Origin: Flavobacteriales bacterium | Lineage (GTDB): Bacteria; Bacteroidota; Bacteroidia; Flavobacteriales_F; PHOS-HE28 | Assembly: GCA_016710685.1 (NCBI GenBank) | Contig: JADJVC010000034.1 | Span: 310,001 to 374,000, forward strand | DNA length: 64,000 bases | Direction: 5' to 3' | In this document: positions 24,903 through 34,119 of the stretch, piece by piece | How positions within the stretch are numbered: position 1 is the stretch's first letter | Layout of the letters: each line of letters begins with the position of its first letter | Program-made: the position numbers and the translations under genes | The notes under the pieces: model-generated | Seen by the model: only the letters and a program-made list of their open reading frames with translations | Databases searched by the model: none | Told to the model about the DNA's origin: nothing

Positions 24903-25547
24903 TTACACAAGGCCATCCCTGATGGCGCGGCTTACGGCTTCCGTGTTGCTGGCAACATGCAGTTTTTCGTAAATGTGGCGGATGTGACTTCCCACGGTGT
25001 GGTGGCTGATCTGCAGGTCGTCCGCGATCATTTTGTAGCTACGGCCTTTCACGAGCAATGTCAAAACATCTTTTTCGCGGTCGCTAAGGCCCGGATCATC
25101 AGATGCGTGGGTGCGTTTGCCCGGGCTGCGGAAGTGGTCCAGCACTTTGGCGGCGATGGCGGGCGTCATGGCGGAGCCGCCGGCATGCACGTCGCGGATG
25201 GCCTTCACCATGTCGTCCGTTGCAGCAGTCTTCAGAATGTATCCGCTAGCTCCTGCGCGGATGGCATCGAAGACCTTGGTTTCATCATCGAACACGGTTT
25301 GCATCAGGATCCGCGCAGCAGGGTACCGAGACTTAATAAGGCGCACGCCATCGATGCCGTCCATGCCGGGCATCTGGATGTCCATCACTATCACATCGGG
25401 CTGTGCGGAGGAGATGTCGCGCATCACTTGGCTCAGGTCCGGGTGTACGGCCACGCAAACCATGCCTTCCTGCGCGTCAATGAGCATGCGGAACATGTCC
25501 CGCAGGTCTTTGTTGTCGTCGAAGGCGATTACGCGGATGGGTTGCAT
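24903..25547 (-). CDS. response regulator, NarL/LuxR family
   Basis: A 214-residue response regulator. The receiver domain has acidic residues D10/D11, phosphoacceptor D56 (VIVMDIQMPGMDG), and the family threonine and lysine near residues 85 and 106. The C-terminal LuxR-type helix-turn-helix spans about residues 150-214 (LSDREKDVLTLL, ISHHTVGSHIRHIYEKLHV). Regulators of this class usually pair with HisKA_3 kinases. The only such kinase nearby is the propeller kinase at 28709-31788 on the same strand, separated by two T9SS cargo genes. It lies 17 nt downstream of the nearer cargo gene, so the four genes may form one unit. Confidence 0.95.
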   Translation of the reverse strand: MQPIRVIAFDDNKDLRDMFRMLIDAQEGMVCVAVHPDLSQVMRDISSAQPDVIVMDIQMPGMDGIDGVRLIKSRYPAARILMQTVFDDETKVFDAIRAGASGYILKTAATDDMVKAIRDVHAGGSAMTPAIAAKVLDHFRSPGKRTHASDDPGLSDREKDVLTLLVKGRSYKMIADDLQISHHTVGSHIRHIYEKLHVASNTEAVSRAIRDGLV

Positions 25548-25564
25548 GGCCTGAAACTACGACA

Positions 25565-27055
25565 TCAGTACTTCTGGAACGGAAAGCACGTGGTTCTTTC
25601 CGCTCCGGTCACGCGCAAGAAGTAAGAGCCTATGGCGAAGTTGGAAAGGTCGATGGTCCGGGTGGTGGTTCCGGATGACTGCACACGTTCACTCCCATGA
25701 ACGGTGCGGCCATTGAGGTCGATCACATCAAAACCAAGGTCCACAATTTTGGTTGCGTCAAAGCAGATATCCAATCGGTCGTGGGCAGGATTTGGGAAAA
25801 GCGCAACATGATCCAGTGCTTGAAGCTCGGCAACACCCACCTGCCCGATACCGGAGAGGGTGAACCGGTAGCTGAGACCGCACAACGAGGGGCTTGTCCA
25901 TTGCAGGTAGTAGGTGCTTGGAGCGAACGTGCCCATTTGCACTGTGAATGGTGTGAAGGTGTCGTTCCCGTCCATGTAGCCGGAGGTGGAGCCCAGTGGC
26001 GCGCCTTGGTCATCGAACCACGCCACGTTGATGTTCGCGTTTCCGGATGTCATGAAGGTGGCTGCTGCGTTCAGTTGCACAGGCCCCTCTGCCAGCACAT
26101 CAAATACGAACCAATCGGAGTTGTCGTCACCCACATCGAAATTCAAGTGTCCCTGTTGCTCTATGGCGTTGTATGCGGGGGTGGCATATGCGATCACGTC
26201 GTTGTCGGCGGGATCCTCGGTCAAAGCGGCCGGCGCCAGGCTCCAGCGCAGGCGGTACGAGAGGCCACACATGGTGTTGCTCGCAACGCGCAGGTAATAG
26301 GTGCCGTCGCCCAGGCAAGTGCGGGTAAAGGTGTTGAAGCTCGTGTCCGGCTCGAAAAGGCCGCCGATGTAATAGGTGAATGTGCTGATGTTATTGAGCG
26401 CGCTATCGTAAAGCTCGCAGGTGCTATTGTAGTAACCGGCGTTCTGGTTGTAGGCGTCCAGGTCCAAGGTCATAAGTCCGTCCGCCGTGGTCACGATCCG
26501 GAACCAATCGGCGTTGTCGTCGCCATAGCTGTAGTTCTCGTGGCCCTCTATAAAGGTGTTCTCCGGCACCAATTGCGCCTGTGCGCTGTTGTTGTTGGGT
26601 TCCATATCGTTCCCGAAAACGGGTTGCACCAGTGCCACGTGCAGCACGTAGTCATTGCACTCGTTGCTTGCAGGGCCGTCGATGTTCAGGTAGTAGGAGC
26701 CTGCAGACACGCAATAGAATTTAAACGGCACCGGGTTGAACACATTGTCCGTTCCAGAGTACGCCGGGCCTCCATCCACTTCCTGCCCGCTGGCATCCAG
26801 CAGGTGTACATCCACGTACACGTTCAATTGGGGCGAGTTGTGCGACACATCGAAGACGATGTCCAGATAGCCATCAACCGTGGTGGTGAACGAAAACACG
26901 TCGGCTGCTTCACCGCTGCACCATACCCCCGCCATGGGCGTACCCATGGTCAAGGCGTTGGCGGTCGCTGTGGAGTTGTTGGGTTCTGACTCCGTTTGCG
27001 CGAAGACCGCGCATGGAAGTAAGGTGAGGAGGCTTATGGCGTAGCGTGAAAGCAT
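25565..27055 (-). CDS. PPC-domain secreted protein with T9SS sorting domain (copy B)
   Basis: A 496-residue secreted protein. The signal peptide is MLSRYAISLLTLLPCAVFAQ; an ATG three codons earlier (27064) is an alternative. Three or more bacterial pre-peptidase C-terminal (PPC) type beta-sandwich repeats follow, each opening with an EPNN or EDPADN element and containing DWF/DVFSF and YYL strands (about residues 22-140, 150-275, 285-405). The last ~75 residues form a T9SS type A sorting domain (LFPNPAHDRLDI, VIDLNGRTVHGS, AIGSYFLRVTG). No catalytic domain is visible, so it may be a structural, adhesive or binding surface protein. It is paralogous to the next gene upstream and arose by tandem duplication. 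Confidence 0.9.
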   Translation of the reverse strand: MLSRYAISLLTLLPCAVFAQTESEPNNSTATANALTMGTPMAGVWCSGEAADVFSFTTTVDGYLDIVFDVSHNSPQLNVYVDVHLLDASGQEVDGGPAYSGTDNVFNPVPFKFYCVSAGSYYLNIDGPASNECNDYVLHVALVQPVFGNDMEPNNNSAQAQLVPENTFIEGHENYSYGDDNADWFRIVTTADGLMTLDLDAYNQNAGYYNSTCELYDSALNNISTFTYYIGGLFEPDTSFNTFTRTCLGDGTYYLRVASNTMCGLSYRLRWSLAPAALTEDPADNDVIAYATPAYNAIEQQGHLNFDVGDDNSDWFVFDVLAEGPVQLNAAATFMTSGNANINVAWFDDQGAPLGSTSGYMDGNDTFTPFTVQMGTFAPSTYYLQWTSPSLCGLSYRFTLSGIGQVGVAELQALDHVALFPNPAHDRLDICFDATKIVDLGFDVIDLNGRTVHGSERVQSSGTTTRTIDLSNFAIGSYFLRVTGAERTTCFPFQKY

Positions 27056-27099
27056 GGTTTCCATTTGTATGGCAAAGAGACGGCTTCCGGCAATGCGGT

Positions 27100-27132
27100 T
27101 CAATCCCGAATTCTCGTGAGGTACACCTCATG
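27100..27132 (-). pseudogene. duplicated 3' end of the kinase gene between the two cargo genes
   Basis: On the minus strand this stretch reads HEVYLTRIRD and a TGA stop. The propeller kinase gene 1.6 kb upstream ends QVHLTRIRD and TGA, and the sequence between that stop and the following signal peptide is also loosely alike in the two places. The simplest reading is that the unit 'kinase 3' end plus PPC cargo gene' was duplicated in tandem, and this is the scar at the junction. Confidence 0.65.
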
Positions 27133-27200
27133 CATAAGAGGAGGCTCACGCCCTTTGGACCTTCAGTTGGAATGGGGGATCAAGTGACACATGCTGCGTA

Positions 27201-28664
27201 TCAAGGTATTCTGACCAAGCGGCTGCTAGAGGTCGTTCCATTCAACGTGAGGATCCGCGCGATGTAGGTTCCCGCATGCAGATCGCTGGCGTCCCATGTG
27301 AAATAGGAATCTCCGTTGAGTTTCTGATCCATCAACAGGCGGCCTTCCACATCGGTTATTTGGATCCGGGACAGGCCTTGTACTTGGGACTGGAAGATAA
27401 ACCTGTCAGGTGATGGGTTGGGCACGATGGTCATGGCGTGCATGCCGGTCTGCTCTTCGATTCCGACATATTCGCTCGCATAGCTCAGTTCGTACGAGGC
27501 ACAATCGAGGCTGTTGTTGAAGACCTGCACATAAAACGAGTCGGGGATCGAAGCGGGCACGGTGATCAACGTCGTGCTCGGCACGTTGTTCTGGCCGGGC
27601 GTTGCACTGCCATTGTAGATCAGCTGTTGCGCGTTGTTGAAGACCTGCACCACCATGTTCCCTGTGCTCGTAGCCATGAAAGCGCCGCGAACTGTGAGTT
27701 GCAGATCTCCGGAATAGGGTTTGAACAACTTGTACCAGTCCGGATCACCGAGAAAGCCTTCTTGCGGAACGTCGGGCAACAAGGGGATCGCAACTGATGC
27801 GGTATTATTGGGTTCCGGATCGTTCCCGAAGATCGTGGGCTGCAACTCCCACTTCAGTCGATAAGCGATCCCGCATCCGTTGCCGCTCCAAGCCATGTGT
27901 ACGTAGTAGGTGCCAGGGCCAGCGCAAACCACCTCGTTCACAGTAGTCAGGATGGTGTCCGCTCCCAATTGAGCGCCAAGGTTGGCGGCGAGGTTGCCAT
28001 TAATGTCCAGCAGCTGGGCGTTAATTCCTCCGTTCATCCCCCCGTCGCTCTGATAAGTAGCTTCGACCGTTTGAACGTACCGGCCACTTTGTGGTAGGAC
28101 CACGCTGTAATAGTCGTCGCCATCATCGAAAGCGAAATACAACCGGCCTTCGGTCCAGGTGTTCTGGGTCAGGGGAATGGCACTTGACAGGTCATCATTG
28201 TCCTCCGCATCATCGGCGAAAGCAGGTGGTGTCATGATGTAGGACATCGTGTAATACTCGCAATGGTCCAGCCCCACGTACACGTTCAGGTAGATCGTGT
28301 CGTTCGGGAAACAGTAGGTGCTGATCTCCGAGGTGACCGGCGTTGGGTTGGAGGTCACGCCGGTGTTCCACATCAATGTCGTGCCATCGGGCTGATAGAA
28401 CTGCATGGCGACGCCATAGAAGCCCGTGGTATTGTTCGATGCGGTGGCGGTAACGGTGATCTTGCCTTCTTCCGAGGGCACCAGCATGTACCAATCCTGG
28501 TCGAGCGTGCCGCCCAAGGTGTAGCAGCTGGTCCCCGACACCGGCGTATTTTCAGGCCAGAAGTTGGCTTGGGTGATATTGTCGTTCGGCTCCACTTCGG
28601 TCTGTGCTTGCAGCGCACAGGGAAGAAGGCCGAGGATGGCGAACGCGTAATGTGAAGGGCGCAT
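27201..28664 (-). CDS. PPC-domain secreted protein with T9SS sorting domain (copy A)
   Basis: A 487-residue secreted protein whose signal peptide is MRPSHYAFAILGLLPCALQAQ. Like its neighbour it has PPC-type beta-sandwich repeats opening with TEVEPNDN, DAEDNDD and PEPNNTA (about residues 22-150, 155-280, 285-400). It ends in a T9SS type A sorting domain (IVPNPSPDRFIF, ITDVEGRLLMD, AGTYIARILTLNG). The shared order of repeats, similar signal peptides (LLPCA followed by AQTE in both) and the duplicated flank show that the two genes are tandem paralogs. It begins 44 nt after the kinase stop on the same strand. Confidence 0.9.
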   Translation of the reverse strand: MRPSHYAFAILGLLPCALQAQTEVEPNDNITQANFWPENTPVSGTSCYTLGGTLDQDWYMLVPSEEGKITVTATASNNTTGFYGVAMQFYQPDGTTLMWNTGVTSNPTPVTSEISTYCFPNDTIYLNVYVGLDHCEYYTMSYIMTPPAFADDAEDNDDLSSAIPLTQNTWTEGRLYFAFDDGDDYYSVVLPQSGRYVQTVEATYQSDGGMNGGINAQLLDINGNLAANLGAQLGADTILTTVNEVVCAGPGTYYVHMAWSGNGCGIAYRLKWELQPTIFGNDPEPNNTASVAIPLLPDVPQEGFLGDPDWYKLFKPYSGDLQLTVRGAFMATSTGNMVVQVFNNAQQLIYNGSATPGQNNVPSTTLITVPASIPDSFYVQVFNNSLDCASYELSYASEYVGIEEQTGMHAMTIVPNPSPDRFIFQSQVQGLSRIQITDVEGRLLMDQKLNGDSYFTWDASDLHAGTYIARILTLNGTTSSSRLVRIP

Positions 28665-28708
28665 GTGGGTTGATTCTTCCACAAAGCAAAGTCGGTTGGA
28701 AGAGGGTG

Positions 28709-31700
28709 TCAATCACGAATACGCGTGAGGTGCACTTGTATGGAGATCCGAGTGCCTTCTCCCATCATGCTTTCAATCAGGACCATGGATCCCAATGTCG
28801 TGCCTCTTCGTTGCATACTTCCCAACCCATGCCCGTCGGGATGTAACGCATGATCAAAGCCTTTTCCATCGTCCTTCACGCTTAATGAGAGCGTTCCGTG
28901 CGCACGTGAAAGATGGATCGAAACGTTCCGCGCTTCCGCATATTTGCTGGCGTTGTGTACCGCTTCCTTGTAGATCAACAACAGGTCTTTACGCGCGTTC
29001 ATCGGAAGCTTCAATTCTTCGACGCCGCCGGTAACGATGAACGACACCTCCACACCTTTGCTTTCCAGCAGCTCGTTCGCGATCCGTCGCATGCGCTTCA
29101 CTAAAGCTTCGCCCTGATCGTTCTTCGGATCGATGGCCCACACGATGTCGCTCATGCTGCGCAGGCTCTCGCTGCTTGTTGAGCCAATGCGTGACAACAG
29201 CACCTGCATGCGCTGGTCTTCGCAGTTGCCAAGTTGTTTTGCGAGCTGTGAGCCGATGGTAATGGCGCTGAGGGAAGATCCCACTTCGTCGTGCAGGTCG
29301 CTTGCGATGCGGTTGCGCACCAGCTGTAGTTTCAACTTTTGACGGTAGTTGTAGCGTGATGCCGCGTACGCGATCGCACCTGCAAGCGCGGCAAGCGCCC
29401 AATAAAACCACCATCGTTGCCACAGCGGCGACGCCTTGTCAAAATGGCCACTTCCACCGGTTGGCTCACAAGGCCATTGGCGGAGATGGCGCGGGCCAGG
29501 ATCCGATGCCGCCCGGAAGGCAAGCTGGCAAACACGATACTGCCGCTTTCATCGGTGAACCGGGGTTCGACGTCCACGCCTTCGAGTTCCAAGGTATAGC
29601 GCAATGGCGACAAGGGTAACAGGTCCAATGCGCTGACCGACACTTGAAGCATGCCGGCCTGCACCCCAAGATGCAGCACACCGTCCTTTATGTCGGGAAC
29701 AACGCTGGAGTCAGCGAGGTTCAAGGCGGTGAGGTAGGGCAGGGGCGGCGGTGACGGTCTATGCACCTCTTGGGGGTCGAAGAGCTGCAAAGCGCCGTTT
29801 GCGGTGAATGCGATGCGACCGTCGTGCAGCGCGCGGGTGCATGCAGGCGTTCCGGGGATGCCGGACGCGCCCTGCAGCGGGACCAACGTCCACTCGGCGG
29901 TAGCCGTGTCCAGCACGGCAAAGCAGCCGCGGGCGGCGCACCAAAGCCTTCCGGCGCGGTCCAAGGCCATTCCGTAAACGCTGTTGCCAGCGGGCTCCGG
30001 CAAGGTGAATGCGTGCATGGATTGACCGTCCCAACTGGCCAAGCCGCCGTTGCGCATGCCGATCCACAACGGGCCACGTGCATCAGCGAGCAGTGCAATG
30101 ACCTCATTCGCAGGCAATGAGTTCCGCCCGATACCTGCGAGGAAGGTGGTGAATGCGTTCCGGGGTGTTGTCCGCTCCAAGTCCCAGCGGTAAAGCCCAT
30201 ATGCGGTCCCCGCCCAGTAAACGCCGTTCCGGTCTTTTACCAGCGCGTTGGTAAGGTTGTTGCCTATGCCGCCCTTTCCGCCGGTGTTGTTCACAAACCA
30301 ATCCATCTCGTTCTTTTTCAGATCCAGCGTGGCGACCCCGTATCCCCGGACGCCCATCACCAGTGCAGGCCTGCTGCGTAGCGTGTCAACGAACATCCCG
30401 CGCACTTGGAACAATGCCGGTGGCGTAGTGCCGGTTTTGACCCCATACATTTTGGCATCCCAAGACCCGCTTGATGCGATGGCCCAAGGAGAGATGCTAT
30501 TGTCGGTGGGGTCCCAGTTAAAGAGTCCTTCTTCGGCCCCAAGGATGAAACGGTTTCCCACTTGTATCACACCGGTAGGCCGCAACTTGGAGGAGCCGTG
30601 TTTCAACGGGAAAAACCGGATGGGTCCGCCCGGCAACTGGCGGAACAATCCCTCGGTGGTGCCCACCAAGAGTTCACCGGACCCTATTTCCGCAATGCTG
30701 AAAGCGTTGATGTTGCGGCCTTCCTGTTCACCTGTGCCCAGCGGGATGCTGTTGGTCCACCACCGTGCAGGAGCATGCACGCTTAGTCCGTTTCGCGTAC
30801 CCACCCACAGCCGGCCATCACGGTCCACCAGCAAGGCTGTTACGCGGTCATCGCATAACGAATTGGGGTCACCAGTGCGATGCCGCAGCACTTCCTGCTT
30901 TCCGGTGCGCAGGTCGATCTGCAGCATGCCGCTGGAAGCCGTGCCCGCAATGATCTGCACACTGTCCACTGCAAGGAGCGCCGTGCATTCATCGGGCAAA
31001 GGCCATACCGTCTCTTGCCCTGAAGTCAGGTCCCGCACGTGCAAGTAGTGCTGCCATCCACCGCCGAAAAGGCGGTTGCCGATACGTACGGCATTGGTGA
31101 TCGTTTGATCTTCAGGCAGGTCCAAATTGAATGCAGGCCCCAAGATTGAACCGGTTTTCCGCTGCACCAGCATTTGCTTAAAGCCCAGCAAAAAACCGAT
31201 CGCCAACCGCCCATCGCCAAGGTCGGTGATGTATTGGCACCAATCGGTTCCCCATGCGGGGTTCGAAAGGCCCTCAGAAGCACGGATCGGTCCTTCACCT
31301 TTCCAATAGCGGCAAATGCCGGAGCGTTTGTCCAGGAAGATCAAGGGGGTGCGTTCAGCACCGATGAGCAAAGTAGTGTCGTCGAGGTCGAAAAGGCAGG
31401 TGATGCGCGCGTCCGCGATGGCATGCGGGTCATTGGCATCGGGTTTGAAAAACCGGAGTAAAGTTCCTTGCGCGTCGAAGCAGGTAAGGCCTCCTTCGCG
31501 AGCGGCGGCCCAGATCGTTCCATCATGGGTTTGAAGGATGTCCACGATGTGCTCACCGGCAAGCCCGTCACGTTTGTGCCAGATCCGCATGTGGTGGCCG
31601 TCATAACGGTCCAGCCCATATTCAGTCCCGATCCAGAGGAAGCCGTCTTGGTCTTGAAAGAGCTTGGTGATCGCGTTGTCGGAGAGCCCTTGCAAGGTGG

Positions 31701-31788
31701 AGATCTGCTCAAAGGGCATGGGTAGGCCTTGGCCCCAGGCTGAAAGGGCCCAAAAACAACCGCCGCATAATGTGGCCCCAAAGTGCAT
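28709..31788 (-). CDS. beta-propeller (Reg_prop/Y_Y_Y) sensor histidine kinase, one apparent deletion
   Basis: A ~1026-residue one-piece sensor kinase once a missing base is restored in AAAA at 29441-29444. The N-terminus is a signal peptide. Residues ~25-690 are two-component-regulator propeller blades (GLSDNAITKLFQDQDGFLWIGTEYGLDRYDG in two parts, LWVGTRNGLSVH, WIGMRNGGLASWDG). Next come a Y_Y_Y domain (about 700-790) and one membrane helix (WWFYWALAALAGAIAYAA, about 800-820). A HisKA_3 dimerisation domain carries the phospho-His in ASDLHDEVGSSL, and an HATPase domain ends the protein (DDGKGFDHA, GLGSMQRRG). Uncorrected, the propeller part ends in a nonsensical Arg-rich tail and the kinase part has no sensor. 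It probably pairs with the LuxR-type regulator downstream. Confidence 0.88.
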
Positions 31789-31795
31789 TCCAGCG

Positions 31796-31803
31796 GAAAT
31801 GTA
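31796..31803 (-). promoter_or_regulatory. possible -7 box TACATTTC of the propeller kinase gene
   Basis: One mismatch from TAnnTTTG, with 7 nt before the kinase ATG at 31788. The spacing equals that of other genes here. Confidence 0.4.
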
Positions 31804-31905
31804 CAGGGATCCGCTTTCGGGCGCTACTCCTCGACTAGGGACTCCTGTAAAAGTAACAACAAGGGTTAGTCTCTGAGCCTGCTACCAGACCAGGTGCTGG
31901 AAACA

Positions 31906-31975
31906 GAAAACGGCGCCCGCCCACAGTTGCGCGCCTTTCCAAGCGAAGGAAGGCGCTCGCATATCTCGAGTGCTT
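31906..31975 (-). terminator. possible terminator region after atpC
   Basis: On the minus strand, a first stem with GAG/CTC-type pairing (31953-31973) is followed by GGCGC (31931-31935) pairing with GCGCC (31913-31917) and then a GTTTTC tract. The T-run is short, so this is a weak terminator or processing signal. The remaining bases between 31804 and 31981 hold nothing I recognise. Confidence 0.35.
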
Positions 31976-31981
31976 GCTTTC

Positions 31982-32218
31982 TTACTCCGCCAGCACGATC
32001 ACCGTATTGTTGCTCACCTCCACAACACCACCCTTCAGTGGAAATAACTTGGTCTTGTTATCGGTCATGGTGAGTTTTACATCGCCGGCACGCAGCACGG
32101 TGATCAACGGGGCATGGTTGTCCAAAAAGCCCATGCTGCCGTCAACGCCGGGCACAGTAACACGCTTGGCCTCGCCCTTGAAGAGCTCCTTGTCCGGGGT
32201 GATGATGTGTACGTGCAT
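31982..32218 (-). CDS. atpC: F1F0 ATP synthase epsilon subunit
   Basis: A 78-residue epsilon subunit consisting only of the N-terminal beta-sandwich domain (HVHIITPDKELFKGEAKRVTVPG, in two parts, GSMGFLDNHAPLITVLRAGDV, KLFPLKGGVVEV). The C-terminal helical hairpin that regulates ATP hydrolysis in other bacteria is missing; short epsilon subunits like this are usual in Bacteroidota. It is 117 nt downstream of atpD on the same strand, a gap filled by repeats. The pair is separate from the rest of the ATP synthase genes, again as usual in the phylum. Confidence 0.95.
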   Translation of the reverse strand: MHVHIITPDKELFKGEAKRVTVPGVDGSMGFLDNHAPLITVLRAGDVKLTMTDNKTKLFPLKGGVVEVSNNTVIVLAE

Positions 32219-32221
32219 GTT

Positions 32222-32340
32222 TAGTGATTGGCGAATAGTGATTGGTGATTAGCAGACTCAAGACTTTTCTCCGTGTCCTCTGTGCCTTTGTGGTGAATCC
32301 TTCAAGACTCACGACTTAAAGACTCACGACCCGTCTTAAG
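32222..32340. repeat. composite repeat block: GTGATTGG, GACTCAAGAC and CTCTGTGCC word families
   Basis: The atpD-atpC gap is packed with three kinds of degenerate short-period repeat. 32222-32251 has GTGATTGGCGAATAGTGATT-type units. 32254-32265 and 32302-32340 have GACTCAAGACT / GACTCACGACTTAAAGACTC units, the last running into the atpD stop codon. 32269-32295 has a CCGTGTCCTCTGTGCCTTTG unit. Each word family recurs alone elsewhere in the window. Confidence 0.8.
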
Positions 32341-33841
32341 CTACTTCAGCCAACATTTTCTTACCAGCGGTGATCACGTCCTCAATGCCGCCCTTCAGGT
32401 TGAAGGCTGCCTCAGGGTACTGGTCCATCTCGCCGTCCATGATCATGTTGAAGCCTTTGATGCTGTCCTGGATGGAAACCATTACACCGGGCAGGCCGGT
32501 GAACTGCTCAGCAACAAAGAACGGTTGGCTCAGGAAGCGCATAACGCGGCGTGCGCGGCTTACGGCCTGCTTGTCCTCCTCGCTCAATTCGTCCATGCCG
32601 AGAATGGCGATGATGTCCTGCAATTCCTTGTAGCGCTGAAGGATCTCCTTCACCCGTTGGGCGCAGTTATAATGCTCGTCGCCAACGATTGCCGGGGTAA
32701 GGATACGGCTGGTGGAATCCAATGGATCCACGGAAGGGTAGATGCCGAGCTCGGCGATCTTACGGCTCAATACCGTGGTGGCGTCCAAGTGGGCGAAGGT
32801 TGTTGCGGGTGCAGGATCGGTCAAGTCATCCGCAGGCACGTACACCGCTTGTACGGAGGTGATTGAACCACGCTTGGTGGAGGTAATGCGCTCCTGCATG
32901 GCACCCATTTCAGTAGCCAGAGTAGGCTGGTAACCCACGGCGCTCGGCATACGGCCGAGCAATGCGCTCACCTCGGAACCGGCTTGGGTGAAACGGAAGA
33001 TGTTGTCCACGAAGAAGAGGATGTCACGACCGCCGCTCTCCTCATCGCCGTCACGGAAATATTCCGCCAGAGTAAGACCGCTCAACGCAACGCGGGCGCG
33101 GGCTCCAGGAGGCTCGTTCATTTGACCGAACACGAATGTGGCCTGTGAGGTTTTCAGTGCCTCGTGGTCAACTTTGTCCAGTTCCCAGTTGCCCTTCTCC
33201 ATGCTCTCGGTGAAGGCCTTACCGTACTTCACGATACCGCTCTCGATCATCTCGCGGAGCAGGTCGTTCCCTTCGCGGGTGCGCTCGCCTACACCGGCGA
33301 ACACGCTATAGCCGCTGTGGCCTTTGGCGATGTTGTTGATCAGCTCTTGGATCAACACCGTTTTGCCAACGCCGGCACCGCCGAACAGGCCGATTTTACC
33401 GCCCTTGGAATAAGGCTCGATCAGGTCGATCACTTTGATACCGGTGAACAGGATCTCCGCGCTGGTGGTGAGTTCCTCGAATTTCGGTGCTTCGCGGTGG
33501 ATGGAAGCGCCCTTGGTGCCGGTAACGGCCGGCATGCCATCAATAGGAGCGCCAACTACGTTGAACAAGCGGCCTTTTACACCGTCGCCGGTGGGCATGC
33601 TGATGGGCTTGCCTTGGCCAACGGCTTCCACGCCGCGTGCTAAGCCGTCCGTGCTTTCCATGCTCACCGTGCGCACGGTGTCTTCGCCAGTAAGTTGCTG
33701 TACTTCCAACACGAGGATGGAGCCATCCGCGCGGGTTACGTGCAGTGCGTCATAGATGTTGGGCAGGTCGTCGCCGCCTTCAAAGCGGACGTCCACTACG
33801 GGACCGATCACTTGCACGACTTTACCGGTATGCTTGGCCAT
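32336..33841 (-). CDS. atpD: F1F0 ATP synthase beta subunit
   Basis: A 501-residue catalytic subunit of the F1 sector. It starts MAKHTGKVVQVIGPVVDVRF; the longer upstream frame is not part of the protein. The P-loop GGAGVGKTVLIQELI lies around residue 160, followed by the GERTREGNDL catalytic-glutamate region, the Walker B segment DILFFVDNIFRFTQAGSE (split by the family DNIFR motif), and the DELSEEDKQ (DELSEED) loop near residue 395. It makes ATP from the proton or sodium gradient. A near-consensus -7 box lies 41 nt upstream. The repeat block after the gene touches its stop codon. Confidence 0.98.
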   Translation of the reverse strand: MAKHTGKVVQVIGPVVDVRFEGGDDLPNIYDALHVTRADGSILVLEVQQLTGEDTVRTVSMESTDGLARGVEAVGQGKPISMPTGDGVKGRLFNVVGAPIDGMPAVTGTKGASIHREAPKFEELTTSAEILFTGIKVIDLIEPYSKGGKIGLFGGAGVGKTVLIQELINNIAKGHSGYSVFAGVGERTREGNDLLREMIESGIVKYGKAFTESMEKGNWELDKVDHEALKTSQATFVFGQMNEPPGARARVALSGLTLAEYFRDGDEESGGRDILFFVDNIFRFTQAGSEVSALLGRMPSAVGYQPTLATEMGAMQERITSTKRGSITSVQAVYVPADDLTDPAPATTFAHLDATTVLSRKIAELGIYPSVDPLDSTSRILTPAIVGDEHYNCAQRVKEILQRYKELQDIIAILGMDELSEEDKQAVSRARRVMRFLSQPFFVAEQFTGLPGVMVSIQDSIKGFNMIMDGEMDQYPEAAFNLKGGIEDVITAGKKMLAEVA

Positions 33842-33882
33842 GGAATGCGATTGATGGGGTTGAAACCCCGGTTTTAGGGCCG

Positions 33883-33890
33883 CGAAGGTA
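33883..33890 (-). promoter_or_regulatory. possible -7 box TACCTTCG of atpD
   Basis: One mismatch from TAnnTTTG on the minus strand, 41 nt before the atpD ATG. Confidence 0.4.
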
Positions 33891-33971
33891 AGCGGTGCAT
33901 ACAGAAGAAGGAAGGGGTGTTGATGATTGTATGACGGAGAAAACATGCAACTTGTTGAAAATGAGCACAAA

Positions 33972-33986
33972 ATGTAAAATTTACAT
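33972..33986. promoter_or_regulatory. perfect palindrome ATGTAAA-A-TTTACAT between atpD and ribF
   Basis: A 7-bp inverted repeat with a single central base, in AT-rich sequence of the 278-nt gap between the divergent atpD and ribF genes. The symmetry is that of an operator for a dimeric helix-turn-helix regulator; the regulator is unknown. Confidence 0.45.
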
Positions 33987-34051
33987 GCAGAATCCGAGAG
34001 CTTTCAACACATTCACCTCATATCATCAAAAATCATATCGATGAGCGAACT

Positions 34052-34069
34052 TGGCTGCCGAAGGCATGC
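34052..34069 (+). repeat. 18-nt exact direct repeat TGGCTGCCGAAGGCATGC (copy 1)
   Basis: An identical 18-nt copy in the same orientation lies at 62630-62647, inside the 3' end of the lycopene cyclase gene. Here it sits upstream of ribF, where an upstream in-frame reading would otherwise seem part of the gene. Confidence 0.75.
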
Positions 34070-34103
34070 ATCAGCGTTCCACGAACAAACCAACTGCGCA
34101 GCC

Positions 34104-34111
34104 TAAATTTC
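34104..34111 (+). promoter_or_regulatory. possible -7 box TAAATTTC of ribF
   Basis: One mismatch from TAnnTTTG with 8 nt before the ribF ATG at 34120. It supports that start over longer upstream ones. Confidence 0.4.
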
Positions 34112-34119
34112 CGCCCTCC

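Noticed and set aside
25697..26989. Plus-strand frame of 430 codons opposite the PPC cargo gene
   Set aside because: No signal peptide, low-complexity V/G/H composition, and fully antisense to a gene with clear PPC and sorting domains.
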